NCBI RefSeq assembly: GCF_030063305.1
Contig: NZ_JASISV010000002.1
Location: 496,001-560,000, forward strand
Reading direction: 5' to 3'
Origin: Salinibacterium sp. G-O1
Lineage (GTDB): Bacteria; Actinomycetota; Actinomycetes; Actinomycetales; Microbacteriaceae
DNA: 64,000 bases
Of the stretch, positions 34,644-42,198 are shown piece by piece. A program made the translations under genes and the position numbers. The notes beneath the pieces are model-generated. The model made no database searches and was not told where the DNA came from. It worked only from the letters and a program-made list of their open reading frames with translations. Positions within the stretch are counted from its first letter, which is position 1. Each line of letters starts with the position of its first letter.

Positions 34644-34959
34644 CGCGTCGGATGGCGCTTACCACCCCTGACCAGCGCACACCATTCCGAACCACTGAGA
34701 CCCATCGTCCCCGTAGTTCAGGGGAAGTTGGGTCCGTCACCGGAGGTCACTGGTACGCGCTGCGAGGCCTTGGTCAGGCGCGGTCCGACGGGATTTCGCC
34801 GGGTTCTCGACGCTCTCTCCACATGTTGCGGCACGGGATGGCTGCGCCGATACTCGGTTGGGCGCTCAGTGGTCGGAGGGTCGGGTTGGGCCGGTTGGCC
34901 TCTCTTGCTCCGTTCGTCCGTTACGCACCATCCTCGCCACGGCGGTGCACGGGGTTGGT
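34644..34959. other. intergenic region inside the element's left end
   Basis: I see no convincing gene in these 316 nt. Frames on both strands are open but lack ribosome sites and have low-complexity translations. A short inverted repeat CCCC-GTAGTTCA-GGGG lies near 34711. The region may hold integrase or excisionase arm sites. Confidence 0.4.
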
Positions 34960-35622
34960 CTAGCCCGCGTCCCTTGCCTTGAGGAACTGGCGCAGCTCCA
35001 CGACCTTTGGGATATCCACCCATAGCCGGATGCTGTTCTCGACCACTGAGGTGCCACCGACTCGGAATGCGTCGAAGGGCAACGGGTCCAGGAGCGGTGC
35101 GAGGGCGGCAGCTTTGGCCGCCGACACATACCCAACCTTCCGACCCTTGCCGTGCACCGCTATTGCGCTCGTGTCGTGACGGTTGTTCGGCTCGCGCACC
35201 AGCAGGTACTCGGTGCCGCCGACCTTTCCACGTTCCGCATCTGTTACCCAGTTCGCCGAACCCTTAATTCGCATTCGGATAGAGGGAAGCTCGCGAAGGT
35301 CCAGAACCGTTAGCGACATCGGCTCGACCGATTCCGCCTTGACCGGATTCGCCAGCGCTTCCTCGCGCCGGTCGAGTCGGTCGATTTCCTTCATGTATTC
35401 GTCATGAACGTCGAAGACGCTGAGACCGTGGCGCTCTGCAATCTCAATGCCCACGTCCCAAAGCGACCGACCAGTTGATTTCTCGACCGCAACGATCTCT
35501 GCCGCGATTGCTCTCCGGTCAGCGGCTGGCGGAGTTGCAGGAGCAGGAGGCGATGGGCTTTCAGGAGGCGCAGTACTCGTGCCACCAGCCAGCACTTCCT
35601 TAACCGTGCTCCAGAATCCCAT
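34960..35622 (-). CDS. HIRAN-domain-like protein
   Basis: The 220-residue protein has a Pro/Ala-rich N-terminal segment, a helical middle (residues 40-85), and a C-terminal domain with GGTEYLLVREPNNRHDTSAIAVHGKGRKVGYVSAAKAAALAPLL. This is the HIRAN pattern, a beta-barrel that binds single-stranded 3' DNA ends. It is the only element gene at the left end read leftward, and it diverges from the RHH regulator. A DNA-damage or nuclease-linked role is inferred from the domain; no catalytic domain is attached. Confidence 0.7.
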   Translation of the reverse strand: MGFWSTVKEVLAGGTSTAPPESPSPPAPATPPAADRRAIAAEIVAVEKSTGRSLWDVGIEIAERHGLSVFDVHDEYMKEIDRLDRREEALANPVKAESVEPMSLTVLDLRELPSIRMRIKGSANWVTDAERGKVGGTEYLLVREPNNRHDTSAIAVHGKGRKVGYVSAAKAAALAPLLDPLPFDAFRVGGTSVVENSIRLWVDIPKVVELRQFLKARDAG

Positions 35623-35668
35623 GGGCCGAGCTTATCGAGCGGGTGAGAGCGAGGCTCACAAATAATGA

Positions 35669-35696
35669 CCTTGCAGACTCGCCCTTGCAACCTCGC
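35669..35696. repeat. 14-bp tandem direct repeat, candidate operator
   Basis: CCTTGCAGACTCGC (35669-35682) is followed at once by CCTTGCAACCTCGC (35683-35696), 12 of 14 identical. GAGCGAGGCT also occurs twice in this divergent region (35647 and 35749). RHH regulators bind short tandem repeats, and the RHH gene begins at 35792. Confidence 0.5.
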
Positions 35697-35791
35697 GAAA
35701 TCGGATTCTGACGGATTCTCAGAAAGCCAAGCGGCGCTGTGTCGTTTCGAGCGAGGCTTAGTTAACGACCCCGACAAACGAAGGAGCTGAC

Positions 35792-36013
35792 ATGGCCCGA
35801 CCCAAGGTGCTCGCCAGTGAAATGGTGACGCTCAAGACCCGCGTCGCTCAGACAGACGACGCGGCGCTCAACAGTCTGGCGCAAGCCACCGGTGAAGCGA
35901 AGGCGTCGCACATACGTCGAGCGTTGAGCCAGTACGTTGCGGCGTTCGCTCTGGCGGACCACACGACAACTTCGATTGTCACCCACCCAACACAGAAGGA
36001 GACAACACGATGA
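35792..36013 (+). CDS. ribbon-helix-helix DNA-binding protein
   Basis: The 73-residue protein has a short beta strand (MVTLKTRVAQTDDAALNSLA) followed by two helices (KASHIRRALSQYVAAF), typical of CopG/Arc-like RHH regulators. It is the first gene of the rightward element operon, preceded by AAGGAG. It probably controls the element promoter region shared with the HIRAN gene. Its stop overlaps the next start as ATGA. Confidence 0.75.
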   Translation: MARPKVLASEMVTLKTRVAQTDDAALNSLAQATGEAKASHIRRALSQYVAAFALADHTTTSIVTHPTQKETTR

Positions 36014-36261
36014 CCATTCACAACGCGTGGGGAACCAAGCCTGACCCGGTGACCGGCCTACCGCCATACCCCCTCCGCACGGCCTCGACCCAGACCCGGC
36101 TCAGGAAGCGTGCGGCAGACGCCGCAGCGTTGCGGAAGCAGCTCCAGGCGCGACTGGACTCGCTGACCGAAGAGTTCGAATCGGCGTTCTCAGAGTCCGA
36201 CAAGCTCGCCGCGACGCGACAGCGGATCACCGCCGCCGCTAAGACCCACCGCAAGAACTAA
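36010..36261 (+). CDS. small element protein, unknown
   Basis: This 83-residue basic protein has a Pro-rich N-terminus (WGTKPDPVTGLPPYPL) and a long amphipathic helix rich in Arg, Ala and Glu (residues 25-80). No known domain is recognised. It overlaps the RHH gene by 4 nt, so the two are translated together. Confidence 0.6.
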   Translation: MTIHNAWGTKPDPVTGLPPYPLRTASTQTRLRKRAADAAALRKQLQARLDSLTEEFESAFSESDKLAATRQRITAAAKTHRKN

Positions 36262-36273
36262 GGAGACGCGATC

Positions 36274-36723
36274 ATGCACAACCCGCTCACGGGCACTTCC
36301 CTAGACAGTTTGAGGCTGGAAGCACGCAACGCGAGCTACCCGAACACCGAAGCCGAGATGACGGCGGTGACGAACCGCGAGCACGAGATTCGCCAGTTGG
36401 TCGCCATGCACGAGGACGGTCTCGTGGAGTCCGCCGAGGCTGTCCACCGCTCAGGCGAGCCGCTACTCGCGAAGGCTGATGAGCTCCTGACAGAGATGAG
36501 CGGTCTGCGCACCGACATCGAGCGGGCGGGCACCAGCACCGGTCCCGAGCACGCAGCGCGCTTCGAATCGATCCGCCACCGAATGCAGACGCGCATAAAC
36601 GAGCTGGCCAAGGTGGAGTCCGACGCCCAGTATCACGCCGGGAAGGTCTCGGACCCCTATGGATCGCTGGACAACATCCGTCGCAAGTACCCCGCCATCG
36701 TGGCTGGTCGACGCATCAGCTGA
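36274..36723 (+). CDS. coiled-coil element protein, unknown
   Basis: The 149-residue protein is mainly helical and charged, with a likely coiled coil from about residue 25 to 125 (NREHEIRQLVAMHEDGLVES, RFESIRHRMQTRINELAKVE). It has no membrane segment and no recognised domain. It lies 12 nt after the previous gene with AAGGAG upstream. A terminator-like hairpin follows. Confidence 0.6.
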   Translation: MHNPLTGTSLDSLRLEARNASYPNTEAEMTAVTNREHEIRQLVAMHEDGLVESAEAVHRSGEPLLAKADELLTEMSGLRTDIERAGTSTGPEHAARFESIRHRMQTRINELAKVESDAQYHAGKVSDPYGSLDNIRRKYPAIVAGRRIS

Positions 36724-36732
36724 ACATGACGA

Positions 36733-36760
36733 TGGCCCTACAGATTCACCTGCAGGGCCA
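36733..36760 (+). terminator. hairpin after the early element genes
   Basis: TGGCCCT (36733-36739) and AGGGCCA (36754-36760) pair perfectly around a 14-nt loop, directly after the stop at 36723. There is no T-tract, so attenuation is more likely than full termination. Confidence 0.45.
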
Positions 36761-36792
36761 CCACCTGAACAACCACGAAAGGACACCACGAC

Positions 36793-37368
36793 ATGTCTCT
36801 ACCAATAACGCTACCTGAGCGGGCTTACTCGCCGCAGTTCGGCCCATTCGACCACTTCGCGCGGGCATGGAATCGCGATCTCGAAGCTGAGCCGGAGTTC
36901 GACCTCGACGGAAGGCGATCGCCCTTGTTGCGTCTTCCAGCAGTGTCTATCGGAACCCTCCACTACACCGCACCGCCCATCGAGGACATGCATCTCACCA
37001 CCAGAGGAATGGTGACGGAAGCCTGCCTCAGGCTGGCTCGCTGGCGATGGCAGGACGGCAAGGCGTCGGCGTGGTGGATCGCCAAGCGGCTGGAGGGAAC
37101 CTACTTCCCTACCGGCGTCGACGGCTACCGTCGCAACGGCGACCCGCTCACGCGCATCCCGCGCAAGGGTCTGGCGCTCATCGCCGCAACCGACGCGCTG
37201 AACTCCGGCGGCGTCGAGTGGTATTGCGAAATACCGCGCGACGACGATCCATGGTCTTTCGAGACCTTGCGCCTTTCGGCCGCACTTGCAAAGTTCGAAG
37301 GTTCTCGTTTGAACGCGCAAAGGGCAGTCTCCTCAGCCGCCCAGCGGCGACCCCAGCTGATCGAGTAG
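36793..37368 (+). CDS. element protein, unknown
   Basis: The 191-residue protein is rich in Trp, Arg and Leu, with RWRWQDGKASAWWIAKRLEGTYFPTGVDGYRRNGDPL in the centre. No membrane segment and no catalytic motif are recognised. It begins after an AAGGACACC ribosome site. It is followed by a 257-nt gap before the excisionase-like gene. Confidence 0.6.
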   Translation: MSLPITLPERAYSPQFGPFDHFARAWNRDLEAEPEFDLDGRRSPLLRLPAVSIGTLHYTAPPIEDMHLTTRGMVTEACLRLARWRWQDGKASAWWIAKRLEGTYFPTGVDGYRRNGDPLTRIPRKGLALIAATDALNSGGVEWYCEIPRDDDPWSFETLRLSAALAKFEGSRLNAQRAVSSAAQRRPQLIE

Positions 37369-37547
37369 CGTTAACAGCGAACCGGTCATAGCGGCTCGCG
37401 AAAGAAACGAAACGCAAGAGAACATACGGAACCGAAGACGACGAGCAAGACCCAAATGCAGCACCACTACGACATACCCAGCCTCGACTAGTTCGAGTCT
37501 GCTCACGCTGAATCCTCAGGAGTACAGGCGTACGGGCGAGTGGAGAA

Positions 37548-37568
37548 CCACCTTCGACTTGAAGGTGG
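37548..37568. promoter_or_regulatory. 8-bp hairpin upstream of the excisionase-like gene
   Basis: CCACCTTC (37548-37555) and GAAGGTGG (37561-37568) form a perfect stem with a 5-nt loop, 57 nt before the TTG start. The rest of the 37369-37625 gap has no visible gene. It may be an operator or an attenuator for the replication module. Confidence 0.45.
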
Positions 37569-37625
37569 CGACTCCCAACCGTGCGCCCTTTCTGCATTAA
37601 AGCGCAGCTCCCCAAGGAGACTGCA

Positions 37626-37844
37626 TTGCAAAACATCAATCCTGAGCATCCCGCCGCCCCCGGTCGTCTGCTCGACACCGCCGAAGTCGCTGAACTTCTG
37701 CACATTACTCCCCGACAAGTCGCTCGACTACGGCAATCCGGAAAGCTCAAGTCCGTCCGCATCACGGGCGCGGCGGCTCGGCACACCATTGCCCAAGTCC
37801 AAGGGTTTGTAGCCGAGCACTCCAACGACGAAACGGCGCTCTGA
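37626..37844 (+). CDS. excisionase-like helix-turn-helix protein
   Basis: The 72-residue protein contains LLDTAEVAELLHITPRQVARLRQSGKLKSVRITGAAARHTIAQVQGFV, a MerR/excisionase-type winged helix (HTH_17). The TTG at 37626 is chosen because AAGGAG lies six bases upstream; an ATG at 37581 has no ribosome site. It may direct integrase toward excision or regulate the replication genes that follow at once. Confidence 0.75.
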   Translation: MQNINPEHPAAPGRLLDTAEVAELLHITPRQVARLRQSGKLKSVRITGAAARHTIAQVQGFVAEHSNDETAL

Positions 37845-37845
37845 C

Positions 37846-38184
37846 ATGCGCGATCCATCGACTCGATGGTTGGCAGTGCGCTCGCGAGCCGACATGTCAC
37901 CGTGGCTCGTTCAGAAACTCGAGGCCCTACGCGACCGCTTTCGCGACGAGTTTGCGGGAAGCGACTCCGTCGTCATCTGCGGCCTCAATGGCGGCGTGAA
38001 GGACGAGGAGTCCGTCGAAGGGCGCACCTGTGACCGCTGTCGCGTCTACACCCCGAACATCTGGAGGCACTGGTACACCCTTCGCGCTGAGGGCTACGTC
38101 ATGCGAGTCGAATCCAAGTTCTGCACGCCCTGCGCACAGGGCGAAGGGTTCCCAACCGGTCGGAGGCCTGACAGAACCGGCTAA
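37846..38184 (+). CDS. small Cys-rich element protein, unknown
   Basis: The 112-residue protein has two CxxC pairs (CDRC near residue 62 and CTPC near residue 93), a likely zinc ribbon. It starts one base after the excisionase-like stop and precedes the TOPRIM primase-like gene. A zinc-binding accessory domain for the primase is one possibility; nothing in the sequence proves it. Confidence 0.6.
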   Translation: MRDPSTRWLAVRSRADMSPWLVQKLEALRDRFRDEFAGSDSVVICGLNGGVKDEESVEGRTCDRCRVYTPNIWRHWYTLRAEGYVMRVESKFCTPCAQGEGFPTGRRPDRTG

Positions 38185-38223
38185 CCGTCCAGCCCGCGCG
38201 CCCACCAAGGCAACGACGCGCTC

Positions 38224-38916
38224 ATGCACCAATTCCGCAGAGCGACCACGAAAGTAGCACTCCCCATGAACGACACAGCACGGCGAAAGCGCGAAGTCTG
38301 TCGGTACGACTTCACCGACGAGCGCGGGCGCCTGGTCTTCCAGAAGGTCAGATACGCCATCGATAGTCCCGGTCCTGGCGGTCGGACCAAATCCTTCAAG
38401 TACTACAACCCGAACGCCTTTGGTGGCATCGGCGGCTTTGGCAAGCCAGAGGGCGCAGACCGGCTCATCTTCAACCTGCCGGCCACCCTCGCAGCCACCC
38501 GGGCAGGTGAGACGATCCACTCGACCGAGGGCGAGAAGGACGCACTCGAACTCATCAAGCGGGGCTATGCGGCCACCAGCGTTCACCAAGGAGCCAACAA
38601 GGTCACGGTCGAGCAGATGGCATGGCTGTACGAGGCACCGCGCGTAGTGCTCTGGGTCGACAAGGACGTGGAGCATCCGGAGGTCGGCGCGCACGATGCG
38701 GCGATGCGGCATGACCACCTACTGCGGCTGGGCTACCCCGGCATCATCGAGTTCCGGCGCGCACGCGGTCCGTGGGGCGGTCTGAAAGACATTGCGGATC
38801 ACCTTGCCGCTGGCTACACCGTCGATCAGGCCGTTCGGGTGAGCCCCGCTCGCCTCGCCGCATGCGCAGCGCAGTGGACCCCTGCCGATAACCGGAGGGC
38901 TCGCTATGTCCTCTGA
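38224..38916 (+). CDS. TOPRIM primase-like protein
   Basis: The 230-residue protein starts with CRYDFTDERGRLVFQKVRYAID and has a TOPRIM core: STEGEKDALELIKRGYAATS with the catalytic Glu and VVLWVDKDVEHP with the Asp-x-Asp-like pair. This pattern occurs in the primase part of plasmid and phage primase-helicases. An internal ATG at 38266 is an alternative start. It overlaps the helicase gene by 11 nt, so the two work together in element replication. Confidence 0.75.
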   Translation: MHQFRRATTKVALPMNDTARRKREVCRYDFTDERGRLVFQKVRYAIDSPGPGGRTKSFKYYNPNAFGGIGGFGKPEGADRLIFNLPATLAATRAGETIHSTEGEKDALELIKRGYAATSVHQGANKVTVEQMAWLYEAPRVVLWVDKDVEHPEVGAHDAAMRHDHLLRLGYPGIIEFRRARGPWGGLKDIADHLAAGYTVDQAVRVSPARLAACAAQWTPADNRRARYVL

Positions 38917-40189
38917 CGGAACCCGCTCATTCAAGTTGCTCAAAGGCGGCGGCATGGAACCCATCGATAGCCCTAGTGAAGCTGTCGATGACGACCCGTT
39001 CGTGCCAAGGGAGCAGAAGGCGCGCGCCCGCCGGAAACAGACCGGCGAATCGTCGATCCCCGAAAACGTCCTGCTACTGCGCGAGAACCAGCCTTCGAAG
39101 GCCATCGTTCGGTTCGCAAACGACATCAAGTCGCGTCGGCAGAAGTTCCTTTGGCAAGACCGGATTCCAATAGGAACTGTCGGTCTGTTTGCCGGTCGTG
39201 GTGGTGTCGGCAAGTCCACCTTCGCGATCTGGCTCGCGGTCGAGGCACAGCATGGCCGTCTGCCGGGTGACCTTCAAGGTGAGCGCGTGGTCGTGCTGTA
39301 CGTGTCCGTCGAGGATCACTGGGAGACGCAGATGAAGCCGCGCCTCACGGCGGCGGGTGCTGACATGGCGCGGTTCGGCGCCCTCACAATCCAGTCGAGC
39401 GTGGATACAGCGACCGGAGAGCGCATTCCGCTTCTCCCAGAGGACACCGAGGCAGTCCGCAACGCGATCGTGGACACGGGCGCTCGCATCGTGATCCTCG
39501 ATCCGATTACGTCCACCGTCTCCGGCGACGACCATAAGCGCGAGATCGTCCGCGCCGTGCTCGACCCTCTGGCGAAGGTCGCCGGTGAGACCGGCTCGGT
39601 GATCCTCGGCATCATGCACTTCAACAAGGGTGCAGGGGCCGCGAGCGACAAGGTCTCCGGGTCTCATGCATATCGAGACGCGGCGCGCTCGGTGATGCTC
39701 TTCGCCAAAGACGAGGAATCCGGCCACGTCGTAATGACGCAGGACAAGGGCAACTACGCCGACTTCGGAGACATGTCTCTCGAGTACGACCTTGTGGACA
39801 CCGTGGTCGAGTTGGACGACGGTGAGCTCGCCCATGTCGCCAAGGTGAACATGATCGGCGAGACCAGCACGTCTGTCGGCGAGATCATCAACCGCGTTCC
39901 CGTGAACGACGAGGTCGTTCGATGGCTCATGAACTACATGACCGAGAGCGCCGGTCCTGTACCGGCAAAGCAAGCTGAGGACGACGGCAAGATCGAGGGC
40001 TTCTCGGTGCACCAACTCAAGCGCGCCCGAGCGCGGTGCCGACCGCAGATCGTCGCGAGCAAAGTCGGCATGACCGGCCCGTGGATGTGGTCGTTCGCCG
40101 AAGAGAGTGCGAAGAGCGCTGTGACCACGGACGGCGCACTCTTCTCAGAATCCGCGGCACCACCGCGCACTCTTCAGGAGCCGAAATGA
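38906..40189 (+). CDS. RecA-fold replicative helicase/ATPase (RepA-like)
   Basis: The 427-residue protein has a Walker A motif GRGGVGKST at residues 97-105 and a Walker B RIVILDPITS, with GILGIMHFNKG-type motif and SHAYRDAARSVMLF further on, as in AAA_25/RepA-like hexameric helicases. It follows the TOPRIM gene, overlapping by 11 nt. The C-terminal third is likely a DNA-binding region. Its 3' end runs into the iteron-like repeats. Confidence 0.85.
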   Translation: MSSDGTRSFKLLKGGGMEPIDSPSEAVDDDPFVPREQKARARRKQTGESSIPENVLLLRENQPSKAIVRFANDIKSRRQKFLWQDRIPIGTVGLFAGRGGVGKSTFAIWLAVEAQHGRLPGDLQGERVVVLYVSVEDHWETQMKPRLTAAGADMARFGALTIQSSVDTATGERIPLLPEDTEAVRNAIVDTGARIVILDPITSTVSGDDHKREIVRAVLDPLAKVAGETGSVILGIMHFNKGAGAASDKVSGSHAYRDAARSVMLFAKDEESGHVVMTQDKGNYADFGDMSLEYDLVDTVVELDDGELAHVAKVNMIGETSTSVGEIINRVPVNDEVVRWLMNYMTESAGPVPAKQAEDDGKIEGFSVHQLKRARARCRPQIVASKVGMTGPWMWSFAEESAKSAVTTDGALFSESAAPPRTLQEPK

Positions 40190-40285
40190 AGGGTGCGCGT
40201 CGCTCCCCGAAGAGTGCGGCGAACTCCTCAGTAAAACCAAAAGAGTGCGCTCCCCGAGCACACAGCACTCTTCGGCGCACTCTTC
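40135..40285. repeat. iteron-like array, candidate replication origin
   Basis: CGCACTCTTC occurs at 40135, 40166 and 40276 with a one-mismatch copy at 40264; the inverse GAAGAGTGCG occurs at 40209 with a one-mismatch copy at 40240. Six copies in 151 bp in both orientations, directly after the helicase gene, are far above chance. Position and structure fit an origin recognised by the element replication proteins. Confidence 0.7.
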
Positions 40286-40359
40286 GGGAGAACACGACCC
40301 AATCGACCACTAGGAACACCACATCGACGCATGAAACAGAAGTTGGAGAGACGACATGA
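40186..40359 (+). CDS. possible 57-aa basic protein inside the iteron region
   Basis: The frame starts with ATG overlapping the helicase stop (ATGA) and ends overlapping the next start (ATGA), with GGAG five bases upstream. The product is rich in Arg, Ser and Thr. The double overlap suggests translational coupling, but the composition is dictated by the repeats, so it could be a chance frame. Confidence 0.35.
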   Translation: MKGARRSPKSAANSSVKPKECAPRAHSTLRRTLRENTTQSTTRNTTSTHETEVGETT

Positions 40360-41156
40360 CGAAGAAGAAGGACGATCGACCGAGGGGTGAAGCTGCACCT
40401 TGGAAGGACGGGCGGAAGCCTGCTGTGACATGCAGTGCACGGACTACTGCTGGGTTCCCATGTAAGAGACCACCCATCAAAGGCTCAAACGTCTGCCGAG
40501 CGCACGGCGGGGCAGCTCCTCAGGTGCGCGCTGCCGCACAGGTCCGCATCCTCATGAGCGCGGATGCAGCAGCGGCCAAGCTCATCGAGATGATCCATTC
40601 GAAGAAGGTTGCAGACAACGTCAAGCTCGCCGCTGTGAAGGACTTGCTCGACCGAGCGAACCTGTCGGGCATACAAAACATCGAGGTCGGAGTTACCAAG
40701 CGGGACTTCTCCGACATCAGCTCGATCATCTCGATGGATCTCGACATGAGCGACTTGGACATTGTCGATGCGGAGGTGATCGAGGAGGACGACAACAGCC
40801 CGCTGGTGCCCCGCGACATCGACGGCGTCCCGCCTGCTCGCACACGTGGCGACCGGAACTTCGAAGCCGTGATCGAGAAGGGTCGTCGCGCAGAGGTTCA
40901 GCGGATGCGGTCGGGCGGGATGAGCGTCTCTGAGCGCGCGCGCCGCGAAGCCGAGGCCTTCGCCCAAGCGCCATCTTCAACCGACAGCCGGGGCAAGGCC
41001 GCGTACCTCGCCGCCCTCGACGCTGGGGCGAGCCACGACGATGCCGAGCGGGCAGCCAAGAGGGCTGTCGAGGGTGGCGACGACTCCGGGAAACGGCGTG
41101 CCAGGACCAGCGAGGCCACGATGGGCCAGCGGCGCTCAAAGCGGGATCGGTCCTAG
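40356..41156 (+). CDS. small terminase-like protein
   Basis: The 266-residue protein has an N-terminal CxxC/CxxHGG segment (CSARTTAGFPCKRPPIKG, VCRAHGGAAPQVRAAAQVR), then helices with VKLAAVKDLLDRANLSG. This matches a family often found as small terminase subunit-like proteins beside actinophage large terminases. No large terminase is present here. In phage satellites a private small terminase redirects helper packaging. The C-terminal half is acidic then basic, with no recognised domain. The terminase call rests on motif resemblance only. Confidence 0.55.
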   Translation: MTKKKDDRPRGEAAPWKDGRKPAVTCSARTTAGFPCKRPPIKGSNVCRAHGGAAPQVRAAAQVRILMSADAAAAKLIEMIHSKKVADNVKLAAVKDLLDRANLSGIQNIEVGVTKRDFSDISSIISMDLDMSDLDIVDAEVIEEDDNSPLVPRDIDGVPPARTRGDRNFEAVIEKGRRAEVQRMRSGGMSVSERARREAEAFAQAPSSTDSRGKAAYLAALDAGASHDDAERAAKRAVEGGDDSGKRRARTSEATMGQRRSKRDRS

Positions 41157-41166
41157 GCATGAGCAG

Positions 41167-41214
41167 GATGGGCGCTCCCCAACGCAATCACGGGGTCTGG
41201 GAGTAGCGCCCATC
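41167..41214. promoter_or_regulatory. long imperfect hairpin after the terminase-like gene
   Basis: GATGGGCGCT (41167-41176) and AGCGCCCATC (41205-41214) pair exactly, with further partial pairing inside. It begins 10 nt after the stop. The rest of the 41157-41377 gap has no visible gene. It may act as a terminator or, speculatively, a packaging site. Confidence 0.45.
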
Positions 41215-41377
41215 CCACCGTCCCGACCAGCCCTGCGACCACCCAATGACGCGGCTGAATTTGGCTTCTGACCAGCTATTTGCCTTCTCGCCCGCGCTGG
41301 AGTTGAGTAGCCCTCGCCGCCAGTTCTACGGAATCGGCGGCATCCCACGAAAACCAACCGAAGGACCGGAACACGAG

Positions 41378-41827
41378 ATGACCACGACGAAGAACAACAA
41401 GACCACCGCTCCCCTCGCACACCGCGTGCCTACCGCGGTGAGCGCGACGATTCAGGAATACACCGCTTGGTTGGAGGGCCAGACTGGCGTCAAGATCGAC
41501 GCCCTCAGCGTCTACTTGGGTAGCCAGCTCCGAGGCACATGGCAGAAGAGCGCTGAGCGACAGGCTGAGCTTGCCGACGCAGCAGCCGCGAGGGTACTGG
41601 CCGACGCTGCCAAGGCCAAGGCGAAGGCCGCTCGTGAAGCCGCCGCTGTTGCGAAGACCGCTGAGCCTAAGGACAAGCCCGTTGCCAAAGCAGCACCGAA
41701 GGCCGCACCCAAAAAGGTTGCGCCGAAGCGCCCCACCAAGGCCGGTTCGACCATCGCTGCGACGGGAAACGACGGTCAGCCCGTCGTCATCGCCGAGACC
41801 AATCACGTCGACGCGGTGCAGGCATGA
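41378..41827 (+). CDS. element protein with Ala/Lys-rich tail, unknown
   Basis: The 149-residue protein has a compact N-terminal part (VPTAVSATIQEYTAWLEGQTGVKIDALSVYLGSQL) then a long Ala/Lys helix and KAAPKKVAPK-type repeats like histone H1 tails, which suggests nucleic acid binding. The ATG at 41378 is preferred over an upstream frame without a ribosome site. Its stop overlaps the next start (ATGA). Confidence 0.6.
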   Translation: MTTTKNNKTTAPLAHRVPTAVSATIQEYTAWLEGQTGVKIDALSVYLGSQLRGTWQKSAERQAELADAAAARVLADAAKAKAKAAREAAAVAKTAEPKDKPVAKAAPKAAPKKVAPKRPTKAGSTIAATGNDGQPVVIAETNHVDAVQA

Positions 41828-42198
41828 GCACGGACCAGCCGACGACACCCGGCGCGCGAATAGCGCTGACACACACCACGGACGAGCACACGCGATTGCA
41901 GCCGAACACCATGGGCACGGTGCTACACGTCGACGACCTCGGCACCGTGCATGTGCGCTTCGACACCGGCGAGACGTTGGGGCTCATTTCCGGCGAGGAC
42001 GAGTGGCGTTCGCTGCACCCGCGCTGGGACGTGCAGCGCATGACCGGCACGACCGATGCACGCTCTCGACGCGGTCGGCTCCGCATGCAGCTTGCCGAAC
42101 TCATGGATAGCAACGCGCCACGTGCCGAGATCGAGGCGGTCCGTTCACAGATACAGCAGCTCAACATCCAGATCGAGGAACAGGACGGCCACCGATGA
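41824..42198 (+). CDS. DUF4314 domain protein
   Basis: The 124-residue protein has GARIALTHTTDEHTRLQPNTMGTVLHVDD and VHVRFDTGETLGLISGEDEW, the DUF4314 core, an SH3-like barrel found in plasmids, integrative elements and phages of Gram-positive bacteria. A C-terminal helical tail follows residue 75. Function unknown. It overlaps both neighbours by 4 nt. Confidence 0.75.
   Translation: MSTDQPTTPGARIALTHTTDEHTRLQPNTMGTVLHVDDLGTVHVRFDTGETLGLISGEDEWRSLHPRWDVQRMTGTTDARSRRGRLRMQLAELMDSNAPRAEIEAVRSQIQQLNIQIEEQDGHR

Noticed and set aside
34652-34963. 103-codon plus-strand frame beside attL
   Set aside because: No ribosome site and a low-complexity translation; it ends inside the convergent HIRAN gene. 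Treated as non-coding.
39074-40015. 313-codon minus-strand frame
   Set aside because: It is antisense to the RecA-type helicase with intact Walker motifs.
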